Shown here in pieces: positions 55,056 to 62,709 of a stretch of DNA of 64,000 bases (within the stretch, counting starts at the first letter, position 1; every line of letters starts with the position of its first letter). Both the position numbers and the translations under genes were made by a program. The notes below the pieces were generated by a model. It saw only the letters and a program-made list of their open reading frames with translations. It did no database searches and was not told the DNA's origin. This stretch comes from [Anoxybacillus] calidus (lineage in GTDB: Bacteria > Bacillota > Bacilli > Bacillales > Anoxybacillaceae), in contig NZ_JACDUU010000006.1 of assembly GCF_013760845.1 (NCBI RefSeq), positions 1 through 64,000 on the forward strand, in the 5' to 3' direction.

Positions 55056-55772
55056 TTGAATTTACCGTATGTGGCGGGATTTTTGGCTTCCGTAATTGGA
55101 ATGATGTTTGGAGGATCTATTGCTTGGTTTTTTAGGGATAAAGGAATTTCAACTATATTCTCGATATGTACTGGTCTGATTTTTGGACTTGTAATACTTG
55201 AAATTTTACCTGAAGGCATTGAAATTGGAGGTTGGATGACAGTTGTTTTTGGTTTAATCATTGGCTATTTAATTTTCTCATATTTAGAAAAGGGGGCACA
55301 TTCGATCACGATTATCACAAATGATCCTAAAAAAGACGTTCTAATACACTCAGGAGCTCTTTTAATCATTAGCATCTCCATTCATAATTTTCCAATTGGA
55401 ATTGCTCTAGGAGCCAATTCTGATGCTTCTGTGACAAATTCAATGATGACAGCTATAATGTTCCACAACATACCTGAAGGGATCGCAGTATTCACTCCAC
55501 TTTTTATGGCTGGATTTGGTATTATGACCTTATTAATTGGTGCATTAATCGCTTCTTTGCCGATTGGAGTCGGGGCTTTGATTGGATACAAATTTGGAAT
55601 GGGAATTCCTTGGCTTTTAGCTTTAATAATTAGTTTCGCTATGGGTATTATACTTTCCGTAGCGGTAAAAGAAATGTTTGGTATAGCTCTTAAATCAGCA
55701 ACAACCATGTATTGTTCAACTCTTGCAACAGTTGGGTTTGTATTCATTACCTTGTATTTGTACTTTTTATAA
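55056..55772 (+). CDS. ZIP-family divalent metal transporter
   Basis: 238 residues with seven or eight membrane helices. The helix IV and V metal-site motifs are present: HNFPIGIALGAN and HNIPEGIAVFTP. ZIP proteins import Zn2+ or Fe2+, though some bacterial members work in other directions. The start is a TTG behind GGGGGAGGG. It lies just upstream of a zinc sensor and CDF exporter, so this block handles a divalent metal, probably zinc. It has its own terminator. Confidence 0.88.
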   Translation: MNLPYVAGFLASVIGMMFGGSIAWFFRDKGISTIFSICTGLIFGLVILEILPEGIEIGGWMTVVFGLIIGYLIFSYLEKGAHSITIITNDPKKDVLIHSGALLIISISIHNFPIGIALGANSDASVTNSMMTAIMFHNIPEGIAVFTPLFMAGFGIMTLLIGALIASLPIGVGALIGYKFGMGIPWLLALIISFAMGIILSVAVKEMFGIALKSATTMYCSTLATVGFVFITLYLYFL

Positions 55773-55782
55773 ACTCCTAATA

Positions 55783-55808
55783 CAACTCCTCGAAAAGGGG
55801 TTTTTTTG
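55783..55808 (+). terminator. Terminator after the ZIP gene
   Basis: ACTCCTC, GAAA, AGGGGTT with TTTTTTT. Confidence 0.75.
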
Positions 55809-55850
55809 TTTTAGGGGATGTTTTCCTTAAATTTGCAAAAAATTAATTTT

Positions 55851-55867
55851 TATGTAATCATTACATA
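55851..55867 (+). promoter_or_regulatory. Perfect 17-bp palindrome with Zur-like core
   Basis: TATGTAAT-C-ATTACATA. The central GTAATCATTAC equals the core of the Bacillus Zur box (GTAATNATTAC), but the flanking C/G of that box are T/A here. It overlaps the start of the ArsR-type operator. Confidence 0.5.
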
Positions 55868-55885
55868 TGAATATATGCTCATATG
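55864..55885 (+). promoter_or_regulatory. ArsR/CzrA-type operator
   Basis: CATATGA, eight bases, TCATATG. This fits the 12-2-12 imperfect repeat (ATATGAAC...TTCATAT) bound by SmtB/CzrA zinc sensors and lies 28 bp before the sensor gene. Confidence 0.72.
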
Positions 55886-55912
55886 AAGAAATATAAATGA
55901 AAGAGGTATCCA

Positions 55913-56224
55913 ATGATGAATAAAAACGACCACTCCTTTTTATCATCGGAAATTGTTGAAAATGTATCACTCATTTTTAAAGCTTTAGCCGATCCAACCA
56001 GAATCAAAATTCTTTACTTGTTATCGCAAGAAGAGTGCAATGTCAATCACATTGCAGAAGTGTTGGAAATGTCTCAATCAGCTGTTTCCCATCAACTTAG
56101 TATGTTACGAAATCTGAGACTAGTTAAGTATCGCCGTGAAGGAAAAACATTGTTTTACTCTTGCGATGACGAACACGTTATTTCATTATTAAAACAAGCC
56201 ATTGACCATTCTGAGCATCATTAA
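55913..56224 (+). CDS. czrA: ArsR-family zinc sensor (CzrA/SmtB type)
   Basis: 103 residues. The winged helix is CNVNHIAEVLEMSQSAVSHQ. The C-terminal alpha-5 metal site is complete: D86, H88, H99 and H102 (DxHx10HxxH), which in CzrA binds Zn(II) or Co(II) and lifts repression. The alpha-3 cysteine box ELCVCD of arsenic and cadmium sensors is reduced to a single Cys, so this is a zinc-type sensor. An operator-like repeat lies just upstream. The CDF exporter gene starts 14 bp after the stop, and the two form one operon. Confidence 0.9.
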   Translation: MMNKNDHSFLSSEIVENVSLIFKALADPTRIKILYLLSQEECNVNHIAEVLEMSQSAVSHQLSMLRNLRLVKYRREGKTLFYSCDDEHVISLLKQAIDHSEHH

Positions 56225-56238
56225 GGAGGCGTTTGACA

Positions 56239-57186
56239 ATGCATAGTCATCACCGCCATCATTCTCACGACCACCATGGTCATCACCATCACCACGGGCA
56301 CCATCATGATCACAGCAGAGAAGGTAATAAAAAAGGGCTTACGATTGCACTTCTCATTACTGCTGGAATTATGTTGTTAGAGTTTTTTGGAGGTTTAATC
56401 ACAAACAGCCTAGCACTTCTTTCTGACTCCGGTCATATGCTTAGTGATTCCAGTTCACTTGTTCTTAGTCTAGTTGCCATTTGGTTTGCCACCAAACCAG
56501 CTTCACCGAATAAAACATATGGCTTTTATCGTTTTGAAATCTTAGCGGCTTTATTTAATGGAGTTACCTTGTTTGTTATCGCTGGATTTATCGTATGGGA
56601 AGCTATTCAGCGTTTTTACAACCCACCAACCGTAGCTAGCGTCTCTATGATGCTGATTGCTTCAATTGGACTCTTTGCCAATCTTTTAAGTGCCTGGGCG
56701 TTAATGAGAAAAGGGGATGTGAAAAATAATGTCAATCTTCGTAGTGCCTATCTTCATGTGATCGGTGACGCTTTGGGTTCCTTAGGCGCTATCATCGCTG
56801 GGCTTGTCATGTGGCTCTTTGGTTGGTATGTCGCAGACCCCATTATTTCCGTTTTGGTTGCCTTATTAATCTTGAAAGGCGCTTGGGGAGTGATTAAACA
56901 TACGGTTCACATTTTGATGGAAGGAACGCCAATTACCATTGACCAAAATGAAGTGAAAAAAGCCTTAGAAAGTATTGAAGGAGTGATTGACGTTCACGAC
57001 CTCCATATTTGGACGATTACATCAGGTTTGGACTCATTAAGTTGCCATATTTTGATTGAAGATCACCAAGACAGCCAAAAGGTTTTACAAGATGCCATTC
57101 ACATGATTGAAGAAAAATTTAAGATTCTGCATACAACCATTCAAATAGAAACCTCTAAAATCCATCACGGAGAAATGAAAGTCTAA
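56239..57186 (+). CDS. czcD: Cation diffusion facilitator (CzcD-like Zn2+ exporter)
   Basis: 315 residues. The His-rich N-terminus (about 17 His in the first 26 residues) is a metal-binding tail. Six helices follow, with the CDF sites SDSGHMLSDSSS in helix II and HVIGDALGS in helix V. The C-terminal cytoplasmic dimer domain contains VHDLHIWTITSG. It exports Zn2+, Cd2+ or Co2+ by proton antiport. AAGGAGG favours the ATG at 56239 over the TTG at 56233. It is co-transcribed with the sensor. Confidence 0.93.
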   Translation: MHSHHRHHSHDHHGHHHHHGHHHDHSREGNKKGLTIALLITAGIMLLEFFGGLITNSLALLSDSGHMLSDSSSLVLSLVAIWFATKPASPNKTYGFYRFEILAALFNGVTLFVIAGFIVWEAIQRFYNPPTVASVSMMLIASIGLFANLLSAWALMRKGDVKNNVNLRSAYLHVIGDALGSLGAIIAGLVMWLFGWYVADPIISVLVALLILKGAWGVIKHTVHILMEGTPITIDQNEVKKALESIEGVIDVHDLHIWTITSGLDSLSCHILIEDHQDSQKVLQDAIHMIEEKFKILHTTIQIETSKIHHGEMKV

Positions 57187-57302
57187 CGAAAATATTGTTA
57201 TTATCAGCTTAAACACATATTTATTGTTTCAGACTTTCTTCGGTGAATGAATTGCTTTTTTAAATTCCTCATTATAAAATATGATCATCAAGACCAGCTA
57301 AA

Positions 57303-57352
57303 TAGGCGGTGGAGTTCGCCATAACCGTCTTTATGACCAATGACTCCTGCTA
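57303..57352 (+). ncRNA. Fluoride riboswitch (crcB motif)
   Basis: GGCGGTGGAGTTCGCC, then ATAACCG, a short stem and CAATGACTCCTGCT match the conserved architecture of the crcB RNA. GGAG (57311-57314) is placed to pair with CTCC (57344-57347). The same CTCC lies in the terminator that follows, so fluoride binding should keep it from terminating. It is directly upstream of two crcB genes. Confidence 0.9.
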
Positions 57353-57384
57353 GAGATTTCTCTGGCAGGAGTCTGTTTATTTTT
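57342..57384 (+). terminator. Riboswitch expression platform (terminator)
   Basis: GACTCCTGC (57342-57350), inner pairing AGAG/CTCT, GCAGGAGTC (57365-57373), then TGTTTATTTTT. It competes with the aptamer. Confidence 0.85.
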
Positions 57385-57413
57385 GACCATCTATTGAAAG
57401 GATTGTGATAAAA

Positions 57414-57812
57414 ATGAATGTTATTGCTGTTGGTATTGGCGGCTTCTTTGGATCCGTACTTCGATACTGTATGGGACAATGGATACCGGTACATCATGGA
57501 TTTCCATTGCCAACATTGATCATTAATTTACTTGGGTGCTTATTTCTTGGTTGGTTTTTCACCATAACGTTGCAAAAAATAAAAATTAGCCCTACGTTGC
57601 ATCTATGTATAGGAACTGGTTTTACAGGCGCATTTACTACATTTTCAACTTTTTCAGTCGAGACAGTTACTTTAATCAAAAATAACCAAGTCGAAATGGC
57701 AATACTGTATGTTCTGCTTAGTGTTGTTGGAGGTATTGCATTAGCTTTCAGCGGAATTGGACTAGCTCGTATAAACAGATCAGATAAAGTAAAGGGGAAG
57801 ATCGCAAAATGA
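57414..57812 (+). CDS. crcB: Fluoride channel Fluc subunit 1
   Basis: 132 residues with four membrane helices. The Fluc signatures are GGFFGSVLRYCMGQW and GTGFTGAFTTFSTFSVET (Phe-box and polar track). Fluc channels export toxic fluoride passively. Two different crcB genes in tandem, overlapping ATG/TGA, indicate a heterodimeric channel with antiparallel subunits. GAAAGGA lies 11 bp before the ATG at 57414, and a GTG at 57405 is too close. It is controlled by the riboswitch upstream. Confidence 0.92.
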   Translation: MNVIAVGIGGFFGSVLRYCMGQWIPVHHGFPLPTLIINLLGCLFLGWFFTITLQKIKISPTLHLCIGTGFTGAFTTFSTFSVETVTLIKNNQVEMAILYVLLSVVGGIALAFSGIGLARINRSDKVKGKIAK

Positions 57813-58174
57813 TTTTTGTTGTTGGTATTGGTGGAATATTAGGTGCCATTACTCGTTTCTTATTAAGCAAATGGATATCTTCAAAAGTGACAACAACTTT
57901 TCCAATAGGAACGTGGATTATAAATATTACAGGCTCCTTTATATTGGGGTGTTTATTTGTATTACATTCAAATGGAGATATTTCTGCTTGGTTATGGTTG
58001 TTTTTTGGGGTTGGTTTTCTGGGGGCTTACACTACGTTTTCGACATTTGGATATGAAACGGTTCATTTAATTGAAAAGAAGGATTTCGGTACAGCCATAT
58101 TGTATGTATTATCGTCAGTTCTCATAAGCGTTGGTTTTGCTTGGATTGGCATTCTATTGTCAGGGGGAAGATAG
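57809..58174 (+). CDS. crcB: Fluoride channel Fluc subunit 2
   Basis: 121 residues, four helices. GGILGAITRFLLSKW, then GVGFLGAYTTFSTFGYET. Its ATG overlaps the stop of the first subunit (ATGA), which ensures coupled translation. It is the partner of the preceding gene in a two-subunit Fluc channel. Confidence 0.92.
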   Translation: MIFVVGIGGILGAITRFLLSKWISSKVTTTFPIGTWIINITGSFILGCLFVLHSNGDISAWLWLFFGVGFLGAYTTFSTFGYETVHLIEKKDFGTAILYVLSSVLISVGFAWIGILLSGGR

Positions 58175-58457
58175 AGCTTATGTTTGGGTTTTCCTCTCAT
58201 TGGCTGTGCCAGCGATTATTGAAAACTCTCTTAAGAGTGTTTTAGCATCAAGACTAATTTCTATCACTGATATGGAAATGCTGCTTATCATCTCTGAAAA
58301 TGGAGAGATTGTATTTTCACAAACTTCATCTCATTGGGAAGGAGAAAAAGTGTCATTAAACAATTCCGCTGTTCCTGAGAATTCTCTTATAATACAGAAT
58401 ATATACTATAGAGTGGGGACAATAAAAATTATTTGTGCTAAGTTGAATTTCGTTTAG
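58175..58457 (+). pseudogene. Gene remnant after crcB
   Basis: An open frame (formally from 58131, inside crcB) encodes LSLAVPAIIENSLKSVLASR, then ITDMEMLLIISENGEIVFSQ, and stops at 58457. The overlap with crcB in another frame and the lack of an RBS suggest a fragment without its true start. Not recognised. Confidence 0.35.
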
Positions 58458-58501
58458 TTTGAAAGTCAACAACAAACGATACAGGAAAAGAGTGATAACC
58501 A

Positions 58502-58613
58502 GTGAACTACAGAGACTTAATGAAATGGAAGGGTTATATTTATCTTAAGGAATTAACCGAACCTGAAGAAAATTCATTAAGAATACTTATTGATTGGTGT
58601 TATGTCAAGAAAA
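58502..58613 (+). pseudogene. 5' fragment of an unknown gene truncated by the IS
   Basis: From a GTG at 58502: NYRDLMKWKGYIYLKELTEP, EENSLRILIDWCYVKK, then the IS end begins. The protein-like sequence stops exactly at the IS boundary. Its 3' part is not visible on the far side of the element. Confidence 0.5.
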
Positions 58614-58645
58614 CGGACACGTTAAACAGAGAGAAATAGCTGAAC

Positions 58646-59526
58646 TTAAGCAGCTACTTTTCTCTGGTTAGCGTAGTAAGCAGCCTCAAATTCACATGGC
58701 GATACATAGCCAAGAGCTGAATGACTTCTTTTGCGATTGTAGAAGCATTCGATGTACTCAAAAATGGTTTGTTTCGCTTCTTTTCGCGTACGGAATCGAT
58801 TTGGATAGATGCATTCTTTCTTGATTAAGCTATGAAACGACTCCATACAAGCGTTGTCGTAACAGTTTCCACATCTCGACATACTCACTTGAAAATGATG
58901 TTCCTGTAAAAGTTGCTGATAATCATTCGAAGCATATTGACTCCCACGATCCGAATGATGAATCACTCGTTCCGTTGGTTTTTCGCTGTTTAAAGCCCGT
59001 TGTAACGCTTTGATGACTAACTCTTTCGTCATTCGTGTATCGATATACCATCCTACAATCTTACGAGTATATAAATCCATGATACTCGCTAAATACAACC
59101 AGCCTTCATGGTAGGAATGTACGTAATATCCGCCATCCATACTTCATTCGGAGCCGTTGCTTGGAAGTTTTGTTTCAATAGATTGTCATATACGTTGTAA
59201 GGATGGTTACTGTTCGTAGTGGCTTTGAATTTACGGACGGTAATGGGTCTCAAGCCTTCTTCGCTCATGATGCGAGCCACCGTCTTTTGAGACACATGAA
59301 TCCCTTGTTTGCGTAGTTCTTGCGTAATTTTTGGACTTCCGTAAATCTTACGGGACTTTAGATACTCATTTCGAATCTGTTGAGTCCATTGTTCTTTTCG
59401 TTCTTTCTGCTTGCTTTTCGGACGCTTGAGCCAGTCGTAATACCCGCTTTTGGAAACACCGAGCACTTGACACATCTTCACCACACGAAATTCATTTCGG
59501 TGTTGAAAAATGAATGCGTAAATCAC
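58646..59526 (-). pseudogene. IS3-family transposase orfB, frameshifted
   Basis: The upstream part has [20 protein letters not shown] and [16 protein letters not shown], ending in [10 protein letters not shown]. The downstream part continues in another frame: [40 protein letters not shown] and ESFHSLIKKE. These give the three DDE residues (D in ADIT, D in HSDRGSQY, E in FHSLIKKE). A one-base deletion near 59105 (ACCATGAAGG where CATGAAGG is expected in frame) splits it, so this copy probably cannot transpose itself. Confidence 0.88.
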
Positions 59527-59813
59527 TTCTGGTTTCTGGTGAAGATGCCTAACACCTTTTTTAGGATGGCTAACTCCTCCTCTAACTCTTGATTGCGACG
59601 GCGTAATTCGATGATTTCTTGATTTTGTGGCTTGATATGGCCTGAACCCACAAAACTCTTTCCGTTGCTTTCTTTATATTCTTTAACCCAACGGTGAAGA
59701 GTATTGTAAGCTAAACCTAGTTCTTTTGCCACTTGGGCGATGGACTTGTCCCCCTTCAAGCATAACTCAACCGCTTGAATCTTGTATTCTTTATCAAATG
59801 TTCTCTTTTTCAT
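59523..59813 (-). CDS. IS3-family transposase orfA
   Basis: 96 residues: [20 protein letters not shown], then [20 protein letters not shown] (helix-turn-helix) and a leucine-zipper-like [20 protein letters not shown]. It binds the ends and regulates transposition. Near its 3' end, minus-strand AAAAAAG (59556-59562) allows the -1 shift into orfB that makes OrfAB. Start ATG 59813; the longer frame begins within the inverted repeat. Confidence 0.9.
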   Translation of the reverse strand: MKKRTFDKEYKIQAVELCLKGDKSIAQVAKELGLAYNTLHRWVKEYKESNGKSFVGSGHIKPQNQEIIELRRRNQELEEELAILKKVLGIFTRNQK

Positions 59814-59925
59814 GATTGGACACCTCGAACCTATTGTAATTAAGTTTATTATCATCTCTCTGTTCTTCGTGTCCAATTTTTAGACTAACATCATTTACTC
59901 ATGTTTTCTTATTCAACTATCGCTT

Positions 59926-59988
59926 CCGTTAGCCAACCATGAAGCGAGCTTCGCCACGGATGATGGAAGTTCATTCGTTCTTCCATGA
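59926..59988 (-). repeat. Dispersed repeat, A-type, inverted copy
   Basis: On the minus strand CATGGAAGAACGAATGAACT, CATCCGTGG, then CATGGTTGGCTAACGG. It lies 50 bp from the IS end. Flanking TTATTCAACT...AGTTGAATAA adds outer inverted arms. Confidence 0.7.
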
Positions 59989-60071
59989 AGTTGAATAAAA
60001 GAAGCGATACCTTATTTAAGCATCGCATCCGTTTGTTTAACACCATTGGATTATTTTTCAGCAACCAATTA

Positions 60072-60197
60072 TTCCAATTTTTTCTTGATATATTTTACCA
60101 GAACATATAGATTATTGTATAGATATAGAAATGGAATTTATTTGTAAGATGTTGCTTTATGTATCACATAGTGTAAGTTACTTAACGGTTAAATAAA
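60072..60197 (+). repeat. Long direct repeat, copy 2, first part
   Basis: About 126 bp nearly identical to 48754-48879 (for example TTCCAATTTTTTCTTGATAT, then AGATATAGAAATGGAATTTA). The region from here to 60472 contains no recognisable gene. Confidence 0.82.
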
Positions 60198-60472
60198 GAA
60201 GTTTTTGTATGATTCATAGACCCAAGAGCATTTGGGATAATCATTCAGGTAACAATCTCGAACAAATTGATGAAGAGGAAGGCTTGAATGGAATCAAATG
60301 ATGGCCAGCTTAAGAAACGAACAGTGGTAAGCATCTATCAAATGTCGTTAAGTCTCTATATGTAGATATTTAATATACGTAACATTCTGTTCCAAAATTT
60401 TTATGCGTGTAAGAGTATGCAGAGACTGTAAAGGAAATAAAATCAATTGATTAAAAAAGGAGAGGCATTTTT

Positions 60473-60712
60473 TTGAATATAGTACCAATATTGCTATTAG
60501 TAAGCTCCGTCCTTTTATTCCTTGATTTTGAAGGAATTGGTTTTTTTGTTGACATTTCAACCGCTGCAATTGGATTCATTTGGGGAAAATTTTCTAAAGA
60601 ACACTCAAAAGATAAGGTTTTAAAAATTGGTATTTGGGGGAACGCGATATGGCTCACCTTTCTAATATGCTGGTACTCATTCATTTTTTATAGTTGGCAT
60701 CAACAACCCTAA
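60473..60712 (+). CDS. Small membrane protein, 79 residues
   Basis: TTG start behind AAAGGAGAGG. Three hydrophobic stretches: VPILLLVSSVLLFLDF, a central FVDISTAAIGFIWG and a C-terminal IWLTFLICWYSFIFYSW. A charged SKEHSKDKVLK loop lies between. Not recognised. It lies between the two halves of the split repeat (60072-60197 and 60728-60795), as if the segment had been inserted there. Confidence 0.6.
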   Translation: MNIVPILLLVSSVLLFLDFEGIGFFVDISTAAIGFIWGKFSKEHSKDKVLKIGIWGNAIWLTFLICWYSFIFYSWHQQP

Positions 60713-60727
60713 AAACCAAATGTATAT

Positions 60728-60795
60728 AAGGTGGTAATGCTCTGAGATTCACGGAAAGCTTCCAGATATGAAGGGATGGAGGATTTGCTGACATC
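60728..60795 (+). repeat. Long direct repeat, copy 2, second part
   Basis: AAGGTGGTAATGC, then GATTCACGGAAAGCTTCC and GAAGGGATGGAGGATTT match 48885-48957. In the other copy this follows the first part directly. Confidence 0.7.
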
Positions 60796-60868
60796 AAATG
60801 TGTTTTCCAACTTTAAAGACCTGTTCTTAGATCTTGCTTTCATTTTTTTAAACGAAAGGATGCGTGTG

Positions 60869-61033
60869 ATGTATTCATTATTATTTGTGTGTTGTGTCAT
60901 AATTTTAGCTGTTCTCGCCATCATCAACAGAAACAATAAGAGGATAGCAATAACATTAACGATTATTTTAGTCGTTTTTATTATTGCTGCATTCGTATTT
61001 ATAAGAAGCATCGTTCACAATTTCGCACCTTAA
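60869..61033 (+). CDS. Small two-helix membrane protein, 54 residues
   Basis: ATG at 60869, 8 bp after GAAAGGA. YSLLFVCCVIILAVLAIINR, NNKRIAITLTIILVVFIIAA and FVFIRSIVHNFAP form two helices with a basic turn. The longer frame from 60776 has no RBS and begins in repeat sequence. The function is unknown. Confidence 0.55.
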   Translation: MYSLLFVCCVIILAVLAIINRNNKRIAITLTIILVVFIIAAFVFIRSIVHNFAP

Positions 61034-61425
61034 TATTTTTTTCGGGCCAATGCAAGACCATCTCCGATGAGGTTAATTGTTTTGTTTTTTTGTTGTTTTT
61101 TATCTGTTGTTTCTAATGCTTTATAAATATTAGTGGATTCTGTTGCAAAGTTGAAAATTAAAAATAGGATTTATGCTATGTAGCTATAGATGACATGTAG
61201 TTATATACTTTTAGACAGACCAGCTATCGCTGGCGATACAAGTCAGATACTTTTTAAAGCCTCTAATTTGCGTTTTAAGCCATTTTGACTATCCTTGTAA
61301 AATATATAGTTGGAAATAGGTGTTGTTTAAGAACGTATCTGAGCGGTTCTGTGAGGAGTTTTAACGACGAATGGGTTTGAGGAACTTCTCTGAACGACAT
61401 AATTTTTATTTTAGGAGGGAACAAC
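61034..61425. other. 390-bp T-rich region, no gene seen
   Basis: Nothing recognised beyond a T-rich tract at 61080-61110. The RBS of the first DUF1801 gene (AGGAGGGAA) closes it. Confidence 0.5.
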
Positions 61426-61797
61426 ATGGAAGTTTTTGCAGAATATTTAGCGCATATTGATAACCCGCAACATCGGGCCAGAACGGAAGAAGTTTTGACT
61501 TGGGTAACTAAGAAATTTCCAAACCTGGAGCCGCAAATCAAGTGGAACAAACCCACGTTTACCGATCACGGCACATACATCATTATGTTTGCCACAGCAA
61601 AGAATCATTTGAGCATTTTACCCGAAGAAGAGACAATGGTGCATTTTGCCGATGAAATCGCCCAAGCTGGCTACAGCGCTTCTTCACGCTTGTTCCGAAT
61701 TCAATGGACTGAACCAGTTAATTACGAATTGCTAGAGAAGATAATTGAATTTAATATCAAGGATAAGGCTGAGAATTCGAATTTTTGGCGGCAATAG
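61426..61797 (+). CDS. DUF1801 protein (frataxin-like iron chaperone type), copy 1
   Basis: 123 residues. [60 protein letters not shown] and the C-terminal [15 protein letters not shown] are typical of the YdhG/Fra-like DUF1801 fold, whose Bacillus subtilis member is a frataxin-like iron chaperone. It is followed 23 bp later by a close paralogue. AGGAGGG RBS. Confidence 0.82.
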   Translation: MEVFAEYLAHIDNPQHRARTEEVLTWVTKKFPNLEPQIKWNKPTFTDHGTYIIMFATAKNHLSILPEEETMVHFADEIAQAGYSASSRLFRIQWTEPVNYELLEKIIEFNIKDKAENSNFWRQ

Positions 61798-61820
61798 CAT
61801 AATTATCGAAGGAGGAAGAC

Positions 61821-62192
61821 ATGGAAGTTTTTGCAAAATATTTAGCAGGTATCGATAACCCCGACCACCGCGACCGAACAGAGGAAATTTTGGCGTGGGT
61901 TGCTAATAAATTCCCAAATTTGGAACCGCAAATCAAGTGGAATACGCCAATGTTTTCCGATCACGGCACATTTATCATCGGCTTTTCCACAGCAAAGAAT
62001 CATTTGAGCGTTTCACCCGAAGAAAAGACAATGGTGCATTTTGCCGATGAAATCGCCCAAGCTGGCTACAGCGCTACCAAAGGCTTGTTTCGAATTCCGT
62101 GGAATGAGCCGGTAAATTACGAATTGCTAGAGAAGATAATTGAATTTAATATCAAGGATAAGGCAGACTGTTCAACTTTTTGGCGGAAATAG
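61821..62192 (+). CDS. DUF1801 protein, tandem copy 2
   Basis: 123 residues, same length and fold as copy 1. It is nearly identical at DNA level in parts (TGGTGCATTTTGCCGATGAA; TTACGAATTGCTAGAGAAGA). The differences cluster in surface positions (for example [11 protein letters not shown] against NKPTFTDHGTY). GAAGGAGGAAGAC precedes the ATG. The pair looks like a tandem duplication that has begun to diverge and is probably one operon. Confidence 0.82.
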   Translation: MEVFAKYLAGIDNPDHRDRTEEILAWVANKFPNLEPQIKWNTPMFSDHGTFIIGFSTAKNHLSVSPEEKTMVHFADEIAQAGYSATKGLFRIPWNEPVNYELLEKIIEFNIKDKADCSTFWRK

Positions 62193-62204
62193 AAAAAATA
62201 GGAT

Positions 62205-62239
62205 AGCCCTTAGAAAGCCTGTGAGGGCTTCTTAGGGCT
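62205..62239 (+). terminator. GC-rich hairpin after the DUF1801 pair
   Basis: AGCCCTTAGAAAGCC pairs with GGGCTTCTTAGGGCT with small mismatches. No U-tract follows; an AAGGAG RBS comes 14 bp later. Confidence 0.5.
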
Positions 62240-62267
62240 TCTGAGAGGCTTTAAGGAGTTGATAGCT

Positions 62268-62399
62268 ATGCAAAACTATGCCCCACGCTTTTACATGCCC
62301 CAACACTCTTGTTGGGGACGCCCTGACATGGCGAATGTCAAAGTTTGGGGTGCGCCCTTTTTTAATAAGTGTAAATTATTACAGAAGCTAAGAAAATAA
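62268..62399 (+). CDS. Possible 43-residue peptide overlapping a hairpin repeat
   Basis: ATG at 62268, 9 bp after AAGGAG. Peptide MQNYAPRFYMPQHSCWGRPD, MANVKVWGAPFFNKC, KLLQKLRK: aromatic, two Cys, basic tail. The DNA is also strongly structured: CCCCAACA/TGTTGGGG (62297-62317) and TGACAT/ATGTCA (62325-62341), then GGGGTGCGCCC with T6. The structure resembles intergenic hairpin repeats known in other Firmicutes. Either the ORF is real or it is a by-product of a repeat that landed after an RBS. Confidence 0.4.
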   Translation: MQNYAPRFYMPQHSCWGRPDMANVKVWGAPFFNKCKLLQKLRK

Positions 62400-62526
62400 T
62401 TCTCTTACTTATTCCAGAAAATGGCCCTTTAGTTGAACAACCTAATGGACGTTTTTAAATAACTTTATTGTAAATGTAACAACTTTATTTGTATTTAAAC
62501 GACTTTGTTGTCAATCAACATTTTCT

Positions 62527-62709
62527 TTGATCGGTCAATTTTTTAGTTATTTTATTGTCTTTTTTGTAGTCGCAAGGTTAATTAGCTTATTCGGTAGGAT
62601 TAAATGGATGCCTATAGAAAAAACAACCATAAACCACGATGCAATAATAGCCGTAATTTTTTCTTTGATTGTTGTTCTAATAACGAAAATTGGACAATAT
62701 GCTTCGTAA
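62527..62709 (+). CDS. Small membrane protein, 60 residues, possibly partial
   Basis: A TTG start without a clear RBS. Two hydrophobic segments (FFSYFIVFFVVARLISLF and AIIAVIFSLIVVLITKIG) with a polar WMPIEKTTINHD loop. Not recognised. The weak start suggests a truncated gene. Confidence 0.4.
   Translation: MIGQFFSYFIVFFVVARLISLFGRIKWMPIEKTTINHDAIIAVIFSLIVVLITKIGQYAS

Larger units (their letters stand above)
58614..59875 (-). mobile_element. IS3-family (IS150-group) insertion sequence
   Basis: About 1.26 kb. The terminal inverted repeats are TGGACACG-AAGAACAGAGAGA (right end, 59875 inwards on the minus strand) and CGGACACGTTAAACAGAGAG (left end). It encodes orfA and a broken orfB on the minus strand, with an A6G slippage site between them. 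I could not define target duplications. Two degenerate relatives lie at 41874-42113 and 47060-47242. Confidence 0.9.
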
